DNA of 5,161 nt from Actinomycetes bacterium (GCA_021794705.1 JAJYQH010000380.1:1-5161), one strand, 5' to 3'; counted from the stretch's first letter, positions 1-4,440 are shown. Notes: generated from the sequence alone by a model not told the origin. Translations and numbers: made by a program.

Positions 1-209
1 CCCTCGGCCGAACCCTGAAACAACGGGCCGCCGACATCCTGGCCTACTTCGACCGGCCCGGCACCAGCAACGGACCCACAGAGGCGATCAACGGCCGCCT
101 CGAACACCTCCGCGGATCAGCCCTCGGCTTCCGGAACCTGACCAACTACATCGCCCGATCGTTGCTCGAGACCGGCGGCTTCAGGCCACTCCTACACCCC
201 GGATTGTGA
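1..209 (+). CDS. ISL3-family transposase, C-terminal fragment (cut by window edge)
   Basis: This is the last 68 codons of a DDE transposase of the ISL3 family, in the frame whose first full codon is at position 3 and whose TGA is at 207-209. The visible part carries the characteristic C-terminal block with SNGPTEAINGRLEHLRG (fragment residues 22-38), followed by ALGFRNLTNYIARSLLETGG. In ISL3 enzymes the glutamate of the TEAINGRLE motif (fragment residue 27) is the third acidic catalytic residue. The preceding RAADILAYFDRPGTSNG is also typical. The N-terminal zinc-finger/HTH region and the first two catalytic aspartates lie outside the window, so I cannot tell whether the element is intact. 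Translation runs to within a few bases of the element end, as is usual for this family. Recognition is from motif memory; the family call is firm and the exact element is not known. Confidence 0.9.
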   Translation, partial: LGRTLKQRAADILAYFDRPGTSNGPTEAINGRLEHLRGSALGFRNLTNYIARSLLETGGFRPLLHPGL

Positions 210-215
210 TGAGCC
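195..215 (+). mobile_element. Putative right terminal inverted repeat of the ISL3 element
   Basis: Immediately after the transposase stop the sequence ends in GATGAGCC (208-215). Read inward from the outside this is GGCTCATCACAATCCGGGG, which resembles the GGCTCTTC-type termini of many actinobacterial ISL3 elements. ISL3 elements usually make 8-bp target duplications, so 216-223 (ATTTACAA) would be the flanking copy. The left end is outside the window, so neither the inverted repeat nor the duplication can be confirmed here. Confidence 0.6.
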
Positions 216-217
216 AT

Positions 218-388
218 TTACAATCGCGCAGCAGCCTGCAAGAGGAGCCACTCGATTGCCTCGAGCGGCACGTCCCTCTCAAACACGTTCACCGTGCGCT
301 GCCGCGTGTCTTCGTTCTCGAACACTTCGGCCACTGGTCGACCGTCGTCATGATCGAGCTCTGTGGCCATGCCCTCACGCTCGCCCAC
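218..388 (-). CDS. Small hypothetical protein (50 or 56 aa) downstream of vapC
   Basis: A minus-strand reading frame ends with TAA at 218-220 and has an in-frame TAG just before it opens. Two starts are possible. The GTG at 386-388 gives 56 aa and has GAGG six bases upstream. The ATG at 368-370 gives 50 aa but has a weaker ribosome site. The product is acidic in its N-terminal half (MATELDHDDGRPVAEVFENE), followed by a strand-like RQRTVNVFERDV and a C-terminal helix PLEAIEWLLLQAAARL. That pattern, and the absence of rare codons, makes it look like a real protein rather than a shadow. I do not recognise the family and assign no function. It lies about 63 bases downstream of the vapC stop on the same strand. 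The ISL3 element ends three bases beyond its stop codon, so the element inserted exactly at the gene's 3' end. Confidence 0.55.
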   Translation of the reverse strand: MGEREGMATELDHDDGRPVAEVFENEDTRQRTVNVFERDVPLEAIEWLLLQAAARL

Positions 389-451
389 GGAGATCCTCGC
401 GCCCTACGACGAGCGTGTATTTGCCGGCGCTTCCGCGCAGGACGCGGACGT

Positions 452-844
452 TCAGTGCGTTCGCGGGACGAGGTGGATCTCGGCGCTGTGGTGTCCGGTG
501 GCGAGTGTGGCATCGCAGGTGAAAAGAGGCACCTCGAGGGCCTCGGCCAGAGCCAGATAGCTGGCGTCGCAGCTGGTGAACTGGTGCCGCAACTGCCAGA
601 TCCGCTCGGCCAGCGGACCGGTCTCGTGCCGGGCGATCACGAACGCGAAGTGATCCTCTCGGGCCCGGACCGCCTCGTCCGGGTCGAGCTTGCCGCCGAG
701 CACGAGGCCGCGCAGCACCGACAGCACCTCGACATCGAGAAGGTGCGGCGCCCTGATGTCGCCGGCCAACGCGTCCAGGAGATCGGCGTCCGCGTCACGG
801 CCCACCAACGCCTCGACCATCGCCGACGCGTCGATCACGATCAC
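452..844 (-). CDS. vapC: VapC-type PIN-domain toxin (ribonuclease)
   Basis: This 130-aa PIN-domain protein is expected to act as a Mg-dependent endoribonuclease toxin that is neutralised by the upstream antitoxin. The whole protein is one PIN fold of normal VapC length. MIVIDASAMVEAL at the N-terminus gives the first catalytic aspartate (D5). APHLLDVEVLSVLRG holds the conserved glutamate (E39). SCDASYLALAEALEVPLFTCDATLA supplies the last acidic residues (D93 and D111). All four expected acidic positions are present, so it should be active. The start is a GTG whose last two bases form part of the antitoxin's TGA, a 4-base GTGA overlap that implies translational coupling. VapC toxins typically cleave tRNA or rRNA, but the target cannot be read from the sequence. 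Confidence 0.93.
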   Translation of the reverse strand: MIVIDASAMVEALVGRDADADLLDALAGDIRAPHLLDVEVLSVLRGLVLGGKLDPDEAVRAREDHFAFVIARHETGPLAERIWQLRHQFTSCDASYLALAEALEVPLFTCDATLATGHHSAEIHLVPRTH

Positions 845-1068
845 CGCCGACCGGCCTCGACCGCCGCCACGATCTCATCGGCGCTCGGGCCGTTCGAGCG
901 ATCCCTGGCCCGCAGCCTCTCAACGATCTCCTCATTCGTCGGCCGGGCGGCGACCCTGGCGAGTTCGGCCCCAACGTAGGCAGACACCGACATGCCGTGG
1001 GCCGCGGCACGCTCCTTCAGCGTCTCAGCGACAGCTTCGGGGACGTCGCGGATGTAGAGAGTCGTCAT
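841..1068 (-). CDS. vapB: VapB/FitA-like ribbon-helix-helix antitoxin
   Basis: This 75-aa antitoxin is the first gene of the toxin-antitoxin pair. Residues 1-45 have the ribbon-helix-helix pattern of FitA/Arc-like antitoxins: a short N-terminal strand (TTLYIRDVP), helix 1 (EAVAETLKERAAAHG), and helix 2 after the MSVSAYV turn. Dimers of this fold bind operator DNA. The C-terminal part (about residues 46-75, acidic and basic alternating) is where such antitoxins wrap around the PIN toxin. The ATG at 1066-1068 is preceded by TAGCAT and exactly six bases, suggesting a leaderless mRNA, and no Shine-Dalgarno sequence is visible. It overlaps vapC by 4 bases. FitA-like and VapB are overlapping names here; the pairing with a PIN toxin is certain, the subfamily less so. 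Confidence 0.88.
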   Translation of the reverse strand: MTTLYIRDVPEAVAETLKERAAAHGMSVSAYVGAELARVAARPTNEEIVERLRARDRSNGPSADEIVAAVEAGRR

Positions 1069-1074
1069 GCACCC

Positions 1075-1080
1075 ATGCTA
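1075..1080 (-). promoter_or_regulatory. Likely -10 hexamer of vapBC (leaderless)
   Basis: On the minus strand TAGCAT fits the actinobacterial TANNNT -10 consensus. It is followed by six bases (GGGTGC) and the vapB ATG, the spacing expected when transcription starts at the A of the start codon. No convincing -35 element is visible 16-19 bases upstream, where ACTTCT is the nearest weak candidate. The surrounding stretch (GCTAGC and repeated TGC steps at 1075-1097) may also hold the autorepressor site, but no clean long palindrome is present. Confidence 0.5.
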
Positions 1081-1223
1081 GCAGTGTGCAAGCATCTAGA
1101 AGTCGGAACGGCTCGTCCCCCACCAGGAACTGCGGTCGGATCCGCCGTGCGCGCCATTGGCTCCCCCCGGCAAGTGGTCCAGGTGGTCGACCGCCGAGAT
1201 GCTGGGCAGGGGCCCGGCCGCAG

Positions 1224-1874
1224 TCACCTGTCGGGGACGGGCACGTAGTCCGTGGGCCAGACCTGATCCGCCAACGGAAAACCCCTGCGCCAGCTCACGT
1301 TGTCGGTGATCATGGCGCGGCTGAAGTCGTTGCCTGAGATGAGGTTGCGTCGCGGGGCAATGCCGTCGGTGGCCAAGGACTCCCCGCCCCACACGCAGCC
1401 GTTGACATGCCCGATGAAACGGCAGCCAAGCAACTGGGTCTCGTAGGCGAAGTGCCCTTCCCAGCGGCAGTTCAGGAAGGTGCAGTCCTCGAAGGTCGCC
1501 CGGTCCGTCGAGAAACCGCCGAGGGTCTTGAATCGGACCCGCTCGAAGGTGCAGCCCCGATAGACCGCAGGACTATTCCCGAAGCATCCCTGGGCAGCCG
1601 CGCCGGCGGAGTTCAGGATCGGTCGGGTGCGCTGCCGGAAGTGGCATCGGTCGAACTCGGACCACCTGACCGCCAAGTGGACGCCAGTGAGCCACAACTC
1701 GACGTCGCAGACCTGAGCCCCGTAGAAGCCCAGGCCCTGGAGCGGGTCGTCGAGAGTCGTCGTCACGCCCACCAACTCCGTCACGAGCCCCTCGAACCGC
1801 AAGTGCCCGGGGATGACGTCACGGGGTGCGGCGGATGGCGATTCACCCCGCCACCACGCCGGTTCGCCGTCCAC
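1224..1874 (-). CDS. Pentapeptide-repeat-like protein, function unknown
   Basis: The reading frame codes for 216 aa with a degenerate pentapeptide-type periodicity. F-x-x-C-x-F motifs recur roughly every 20 residues: WSEFDRCHF (71-79), VYRGCTFERVRF (104-115), ATFEDCTFLNCRW (126-138) and LLGCRFIGHV (149-157). The C-terminus has NLISGNDFSRAMITDNVSWRRGFPLADQVWP (177-207), which resembles the closing block of many actinobacterial pentapeptide-repeat hypotheticals. Such proteins form right-handed quadrilateral beta-helices, and some mimic DNA or bind gyrase, but nothing here shows that role. The spacing is looser than strict A(D/N)LXX repeats. GTG at 1874 is the only start before an in-frame TGA at 1887-1889. 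A later GTG near residue 31 is possible because the first 20 residues look poorly conserved. It sits between two toxin-antitoxin modules and is divergent from higBA. Confidence 0.75.
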   Translation of the reverse strand: MDGEPAWWRGESPSAAPRDVIPGHLRFEGLVTELVGVTTTLDDPLQGLGFYGAQVCDVELWLTGVHLAVRWSEFDRCHFRQRTRPILNSAGAAAQGCFGNSPAVYRGCTFERVRFKTLGGFSTDRATFEDCTFLNCRWEGHFAYETQLLGCRFIGHVNGCVWGGESLATDGIAPRRNLISGNDFSRAMITDNVSWRRGFPLADQVWPTDYVPVPDR

Positions 1875-2055
1875 CTGGCCATCGTGTCAAAGGAGCCACC
1901 CGATCGCGCGTCGGACCATCTGACGAGCGGCGCGGCATGACCGATCATCTCGGCAGACGGTGGGGGGCCCCCATGCGAGTGCGCCTGCACGCGGCGCTGT
2001 GCAGTTCCGTCGCGGCCGCACGAGACGCGGCATGAGCGGGTATGACGTGGTGCGT
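1875..2055. other. Divergent intergenic region with small dyads
   Basis: This is the spacer between the divergent pentapeptide-like gene and higBA. It holds GGGGGCCCCC (1963-1972), a perfect 10-base palindrome. It also holds CTGCAC/GTGCAG (1985-1990 and 1999-2004, loop of eight), which competes with GCGCC/GGCGC (1981-1985 and 1993-1997). These could be regulatory or incidental in such GC-rich DNA. No coding frame here is convincing. A perfect TTGACA on the minus strand at 1885-1890 has no matching -10 at the right distance. Confidence 0.3.
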
Positions 2056-2061
2056 TATAGT
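2056..2061 (+). promoter_or_regulatory. Likely -10 hexamer of higBA (leaderless)
   Basis: TATAGT, part of GTTATAGTGG, is a near-consensus -10 hexamer. It is followed by six bases (GGGTGA) and the GTG start of higB. The six-base spacing implies a leaderless transcript, consistent with no Shine-Dalgarno sequence being available. No strong -35 is seen at the expected distance. HigA probably represses this promoter in complex with HigB, but I could not identify a clear operator palindrome. Confidence 0.55.
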
Positions 2062-2067
2062 GGGTGA

Positions 2068-2349
2068 GTGATCAGGTCGTTTCGGGACGCTGCGACCGAG
2101 CGGCTCTGGTCACGACAACGGGTCAAGACCATCGACCCGCGGATCGAGCGGGTCGCCCTGCGCAAGCTGGTGATGCTGGACGCCGCCGAGACCCTGGACG
2201 ATCTCCGGGTGCCACCGGGCAACCGGCTCGAAGCCCTGCGGGGCGATCGGGTCGGCCAGCACAGCATCAGGATCAACCAGCAGTGGCGGATCTGCTTCAC
2301 CTGGAGCGACGCCGGGGCGACCGACGTCGAGATCGTCGACTACCACTGA
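2068..2349 (+). CDS. higB: HigB-type toxin (RelE-fold mRNA interferase)
   Basis: This 93-aa toxin of the HigB/RelE superfamily is expected to cleave mRNA on the ribosome. It opens with IRSFRDAATERLW, and the middle has the family's KLVMLDAAETLDDLRVPPGNRLEALRGD stretch. Next comes HSIRINQQWRICFTW (65-79), whose R74 corresponds to the catalytic arginine of characterised HigB proteins. The C-terminus is the canonical EIVDYH (88-93), where the final D-Y-H residues belong to the active site. Length and all landmark residues match the family, so it should be functional. The GTG start at 2068 gives the usual N-terminus and sits six bases after TATAGT. The toxin gene precedes the antitoxin gene, the inverted order typical of hig modules. 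Confidence 0.93.
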   Translation: MIRSFRDAATERLWSRQRVKTIDPRIERVALRKLVMLDAAETLDDLRVPPGNRLEALRGDRVGQHSIRINQQWRICFTWSDAGATDVEIVDYH

Positions 2350-2354
2350 GGAGG
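2348..2354 (+). promoter_or_regulatory. Strong ribosome binding site of higA
   Basis: GAGGAGG overlaps the end of the higB stop codon and stands eight bases before the ATG at 2363, which decides the higA start. It is the clearest Shine-Dalgarno sequence in the window and contrasts with the leaderless toxin start. Confidence 0.75.
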
Positions 2355-2362
2355 TGCCAGCC

Positions 2363-2656
2363 ATGACGACCATCGCCCCCATCCATCCCGGCGAGATCCT
2401 GATGGAGGAGTTCCTCGAGCCACTCCAGATCAGCCAGAACCGGCTCGCGGTCGCGATCGGCGTGCCACCGCGACGCATCAACGAGATCGTCCACGGCAAG
2501 CGCCGCATCACCGCCGACACCGCACTGCGGCTGGCCCGCTACTTCGGCACGACCGACCGGTTCTGGCTCAACCTCCAGACCCGCTACGACCTCGAGACCG
2601 AGAAGGACCACCTCGGCGACAGCCTCGACCGAATCGAACCACTCCCAGCCGTCTGA
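2363..2656 (+). CDS. higA: HigA antitoxin (XRE-type HTH)
   Basis: This 97-aa HigA antitoxin and autorepressor begins MTTIAPIHPGEILMEEFLEPL, the signature HigA N-terminus. A helix-turn-helix follows at about residues 22-62: ISQNRLAVAIGVPPRRINEI as the core, then VHGKRRITADTALRLARYFG. The typical RFWLNLQTRYDLE closes the domain. The ATG at 2363 is preferred because a strong GGAGG lies eight bases upstream (2350-2354), just after the higB stop at 2347-2349. An in-frame GTG at 2354 would overlap that ribosome site and add three residues. The 13-base gap to higB implies one mRNA. The dedicated Shine-Dalgarno allows separate, high-level antitoxin translation, while higB itself appears leaderless. 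Confidence 0.94.
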   Translation: MTTIAPIHPGEILMEEFLEPLQISQNRLAVAIGVPPRRINEIVHGKRRITADTALRLARYFGTTDRFWLNLQTRYDLETEKDHLGDSLDRIEPLPAV

Positions 2657-2695
2657 CCGTCCGGCCGGCGGCATGAGTGTGCCTTTCGGTCAGAC
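2651..2695. repeat. Perfect 9-bp inverted repeat between convergent genes, possible bidirectional terminator
   Basis: GTCTGACCG at 2651-2659 is exactly repeated in reverse complement as CGGTCAGAC at 2687-2695, with 27 bases between. The left arm contains the higA TGA. The right arm contains the TGA of the opposing minus-strand gene in its downstream (frameshift-corrected) frame. Each gene thus ends GTC-TGA followed by CCG. A transcript from either side would form the same stem. There is no U-tract, and the long loop contains CCGGCCGG, so efficiency as an intrinsic terminator is uncertain. Confidence 0.5.
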
Positions 2696-2700
2696 TGGTT

Positions 2701-3078
2701 TCAAGCCGTACTTCTCCAGGACAAATCGCCAGAAGAGGGGAGTGCCTCCGCGACGGGCCGGGTGACTTCCTCCTTCAGTCCGCTGGTCCCGTGCTGTTCG
2801 ATCCTCACCTCGCCGGGAGGCGCGGGCTTCATCGATACCGCTGACCTCACTACGATGACGTCCAGCGGCGGCTCGCCTACCGGGGCCGTGGTGATCACCA
2901 GGTCCCACATCGAAGTGGTCGCGGCAAGCCGGTCCTGCATATGGTTCTCGAGCACTGATTCGACTATGGACATCAGCGGAGCAAGAGCTGGCGTTCGCTC
3001 GGCGGCGCTTCGGTACTCGTCGAGGAGGTCGGCCCACTCACGCTTGCGGATCGGGTATTGCCAGCCCCCCAGATTCAT
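2701..3078 (-). CDS. Hypothetical protein, probably frameshifted at its 3' end
   Basis: This 125-aa frame opens with ATG at 3076-3078, overlapping the upstream 35-codon gene by ATGA. The product is soluble-looking and has no signal peptide. Helical segments (REWADLLDEYRSAAERTPAL and MSIVESVLENHMQDRLAATT) are followed by strand-like sequence MWDLVITTAPVG and PLDVIVVRSAVS. I do not recognise the family. The last 12 residues (PSSGDLSWRSTA) look non-native. The next frame from the same point reads PLFWRFVLEKYGLKPV and stops at 2690-2692, a much better protein ending that gives about 129 aa. The switch lies at CTC-CCC, a run of four C on the coding strand (2737-2740); one extra C restores the frame. 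It is either a sequencing or assembly indel or a recent mutation. It converges with higA. Confidence 0.7.
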   Translation of the reverse strand: MNLGGWQYPIRKREWADLLDEYRSAAERTPALAPLMSIVESVLENHMQDRLAATTSMWDLVITTAPVGEPPLDVIVVRSAVSMKPAPPGEVRIEQHGTSGLKEEVTRPVAEALPSSGDLSWRSTA

Positions 3079-3182
3079 AGCAGCACTACGTCATCCCAGG
3101 GCCCGTACGAGCTCTCGTCGAAGCCAAACCGCCTGCTGACGTGAGACGGCCCAACCATCCACGCGCCATGCGGCATGCGCAT
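3075..3182 (-). CDS. Small hypothetical protein (35 aa), translationally coupled
   Basis: The sequence MRMPHGAWMVGPSHVSRRFG followed by FDESSYGPWDDVVLL is encoded between an ATG at 3180-3182 and a TGA at 3075-3077. The TGA shares ATGA with the start of the next gene. A good ribosome site (GAGGA, five bases before the ATG) lies directly after the TAG of the upstream gene. Both ends are therefore set by ordinary operon signals, which is the main reason to accept such a short gene. The composition (four Gly, two Trp, acidic C-terminus) gives no family match that I know of. The frame is continuous with the end of the upstream gene across the TAG, so an alternative is that these are one gene interrupted by an amber codon. 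The Shine-Dalgarno sequence argues for two genes. Confidence 0.5.
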   Translation of the reverse strand: MRMPHGAWMVGPSHVSRRFGFDESSYGPWDDVVLL

Positions 3183-3191
3183 CTGTTTCCT

Positions 3192-3435
3192 CTAGCCCAC
3201 CAACTCGTAGCGAGGCGATGTTCCGGCGAGGGACTCAACCTGCGCGAGGATGCCCGGAGCCACCTCAGCGGGGTCGCCCCTGGGCTCTCAGGCGAATGCG
3301 ACTGGTCGGCGAATCGAGGAGGCGCACCCGGGTTGCGGGTTGGAACTCGCGCAGTAGAAACGGGGCCCGTTCGTAACCGCCTTCGGCACAGGAGAGTTCG
3401 CCAGACTCCGGCACCAAATCAAACTCATAGGTCAC
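3192..3435 (-). pseudogene. Frameshifted hypothetical gene, first of a small operon
   Basis: The first part starts at GTG 3433-3435 and reads MTYEFDLVPESGELSCAEGG, then YERAPFLLREFQPATRVRLL and DSPTSRIRLRAQ, before running into a TGA at 3265-3267. From the same point the next frame continues GDPAEVAPGILAQVESLAGT then SPRYELVG and stops with TAG at 3192-3194. The two pieces join naturally at a run of four G on the coding strand (3277-3280 on plus). Removing one G makes a single protein of about 80 aa. No Shine-Dalgarno precedes the GTG and an in-frame TAG lies two codons upstream. A short stretch further upstream in another frame (GAGTVVYLDRD) may mean the true gene began earlier. I do not recognise the family. 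The TAG is followed directly by the ribosome site of the 35-codon gene. Confidence 0.5.
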
Positions 3436-3497
3436 GATCTAGGTACACCACCGTGCCCGCGCCGGGGGCGTCGCACCCCGACGCCTCGACTCCCACC

Positions 3498-3663
3498 GTG
3501 TCGGAGTACCAGGACTACCAGCGCCGGCGAGGCGGGGATCACCAGCACGCCCACCTTCAAGGCCGCCGACTCCAAGGGCAAGGTCGCGACCCTCGACCTC
3601 ACCAACACCCAGCCCACCACGGACGCGGTGCTGGCCGCCATCACCAAGGCGCTCGCCGGCTGA
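3498..3663 (+). pseudogene. C-terminal remnant of a thioredoxin/DsbA-like protein
   Basis: From 3520 a frame reads SAGEAGITSTPTFKAADSKG, continues KVATLDLTNTQPTTDAVLAA, and ends ITKALAG with TGA at 3661-3663. The G-I-T-S-T-P-T-F block is the cis-proline loop and following strand of thioredoxin-fold DsbA-type oxidoreductases, and the remainder is the usual final strand and C-terminal helix. Just upstream, in a different frame, VSEYQDYQ (from 3498) looks like the helix that should precede it, so a frameshift separates the two around 3518-3522. No CXXC active site, signal peptide or start codon with a ribosome site is seen upstream. I take it as a decayed 3' end, possibly cut off by the rearrangement that brought in the minus-strand operon. 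The family assignment rests on a short segment. Confidence 0.5.
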
Positions 3664-3745
3664 GCCGGGGACCGACCGGGGCGCGACCTGGTCGACCTGC
3701 CGGAGGCCGGGCGACCGTGCGAGTGAGGCGCCCGAGGCTCTGCAC

Positions 3746-3751
3746 TAGGGT
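3746..3751 (+). promoter_or_regulatory. Likely -10 hexamer of the CDF transporter gene (leaderless)
   Basis: TAGGGT, a common actinobacterial -10 variant, lies six bases before the GTG start of the transporter gene. The AGGG within it could alternatively act as a Shine-Dalgarno sequence seven bases from the start. The identical spacing before vapB and higB favours the promoter reading. No clear -35 element is visible. Confidence 0.5.
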
Positions 3752-3757
3752 CGCCGC

Positions 3758-4372
3758 GTGAGCCAAAGCCGTCGCGTCACCCTCGTCCTGCTGCTGAACG
3801 TCGTCATGATCGGCGGTCTCGTGGTGGCGGGGCTGACGGCGCATTCGCTGGCCCTCATCTCGGAGGGGGCCGACTTCTTCGCCGACTCCGCCGCCCTGGC
3901 CCTCGGCCTGCTCGCCATCCACCTGCGCGATCGGCACCGGCATGAGCACGCGACCACGTGGGTCGCCCTTATCAACGGGGTGTGGCTGGTGGTGCTCTCG
4001 GTGTGGGTGACGATCGCCGCGCTGGTGCGGCTGATCCACGGCAGCCCCGAGGTCCACGGCCGGCCGGTGCTGATCGCGTCCGCGATCGCCGCGCTGCTGA
4101 TGTTCGTGGCGGCAGCGATCCTGGGCGCGGACGCCGGGAGCGAGGACCTCCACATGCGCTCGATCCTGCTCGACACCCTCGCCGACGGTGCCGCCGCGGC
4201 GGTCGTCGCGATCGCGGGTGCCATCATCGCGATCACGGGTCGGTGGTACTGGCTCGATGCCGCGGCCGCCTGCCTCGTCTCGGTGATCGTGGCCGTCTCG
4301 GCCGTCCGCCTGCTCGGGGACGTGCTGCACGCCCTCCGGCTGGGCGAGGCGTACGTGCCCGAGGACGACTAG
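3758..4372 (+). CDS. Cation diffusion facilitator (CDF) family transporter, short form
   Basis: This 204-aa integral membrane protein of the CDF/CzcD type probably exports a divalent cation (Zn, Co or similar) in exchange for protons. Hydrophobic segments fit the six-helix CDF core: about residues 8-28, 31-55, 68-92, 103-123, 136-160 and 164-186. TM2 carries SLALISEGADFFADSAAL with the D39-x-x-x-D43 metal motif. TM5 carries ILLDTLADG with D139-x-x-x-D143. The His-containing loop DRHRHEHATT (58-67) follows TM2. Most well-known members have H-x-x-x-D in TM5, so the all-Asp site is a variant. The protein ends soon after TM6 (LRLGEAYVPEDD) and lacks the cytoplasmic ferredoxin-like C-terminal domain, as in other short CDFs. 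The GTG start gives a normal N-terminus. It reads away from the thioredoxin remnant and is followed about 40 bases later by the regulator's promoter. Confidence 0.9.
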   Translation: MSQSRRVTLVLLLNVVMIGGLVVAGLTAHSLALISEGADFFADSAALALGLLAIHLRDRHRHEHATTWVALINGVWLVVLSVWVTIAALVRLIHGSPEVHGRPVLIASAIAALLMFVAAAILGADAGSEDLHMRSILLDTLADGAAAAVVAIAGAIIAITGRWYWLDAAAACLVSVIVAVSAVRLLGDVLHALRLGEAYVPEDD

Positions 4373-4413
4373 CGGATCCTTCGTCACCCCTGGACGCCGG
4401 CGCGAACCGGGCC

Positions 4414-4419
4414 TAACAT
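4414..4419 (+). promoter_or_regulatory. Likely -10 hexamer of the ArsR-SRPBCC operon
   Basis: TAACAT fits TANNNT and lies eight bases before the GTG at 4428, so the mRNA would be leaderless or nearly so. It overlaps the left arm of the palindrome at 4415-4440, so a protein bound there would block RNA polymerase. Confidence 0.5.
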
Positions 4420-4440
4420 TAAAGCGTGTGCTTGAATGTT
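4415..4440. promoter_or_regulatory. Candidate operator of the ArsR-type regulator (imperfect palindrome)
   Basis: AACATTAAAGC, spacer GTGT, then GCTTGAATGTT form a palindrome with 11-bp arms and ten of eleven pairs matching; only 4421/4434 mismatch. It covers the -10 hexamer, the presumed transcription start and the regulator's GTG codon. It is strikingly A/T-rich for this DNA. ArsR-family dimers bind such dyads at their own promoters, so autorepression is the simplest reading. Confidence 0.65.

Noticed and set aside
206..979. 257-codon open frame on the plus strand
   Set aside because: It lies antisense to vapBC and the small ORF, is rich in Arg/His/Val from GC-rich reverse reading, and has no recognisable motif. 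vapBC explains the region.
1885..1890. TTGACA on the minus strand as promoter for the pentapeptide-like gene
   Set aside because: The -10 would fall inside the coding region and no TANNNT occurs at 16-19 bases.
1407..1940. 177-codon plus-strand frame
   Set aside because: It is antisense to the pentapeptide-like gene, whose repeated F-x-x-C-x-F motifs show the true strand.
1938..2036. 32-codon plus-strand ORF (MTDHLGRRWGAP...) before higB
   Set aside because: No ribosome site, Arg/Ala-rich composition and no coding character beyond an open frame.
2651..2700. Integron attC-like site after higA, since hig modules occur in integron cassettes
   Set aside because: The inverted repeat is present, but no GTTRRRY/RYYYAAC core sites are seen at its ends.
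3350..3435. Possible tRNA-like hairpins in the 3350-3435 stretch
   Set aside because: No T-loop GTTCRANNC with matching stem or acceptor pairing could be built on either strand.
3141..3761. 206-codon plus-strand frame over the gap
   Set aside because: The composition is Arg/His/Pro-rich without structure. The minus-strand small genes and the thioredoxin remnant in another frame explain the same bases better.
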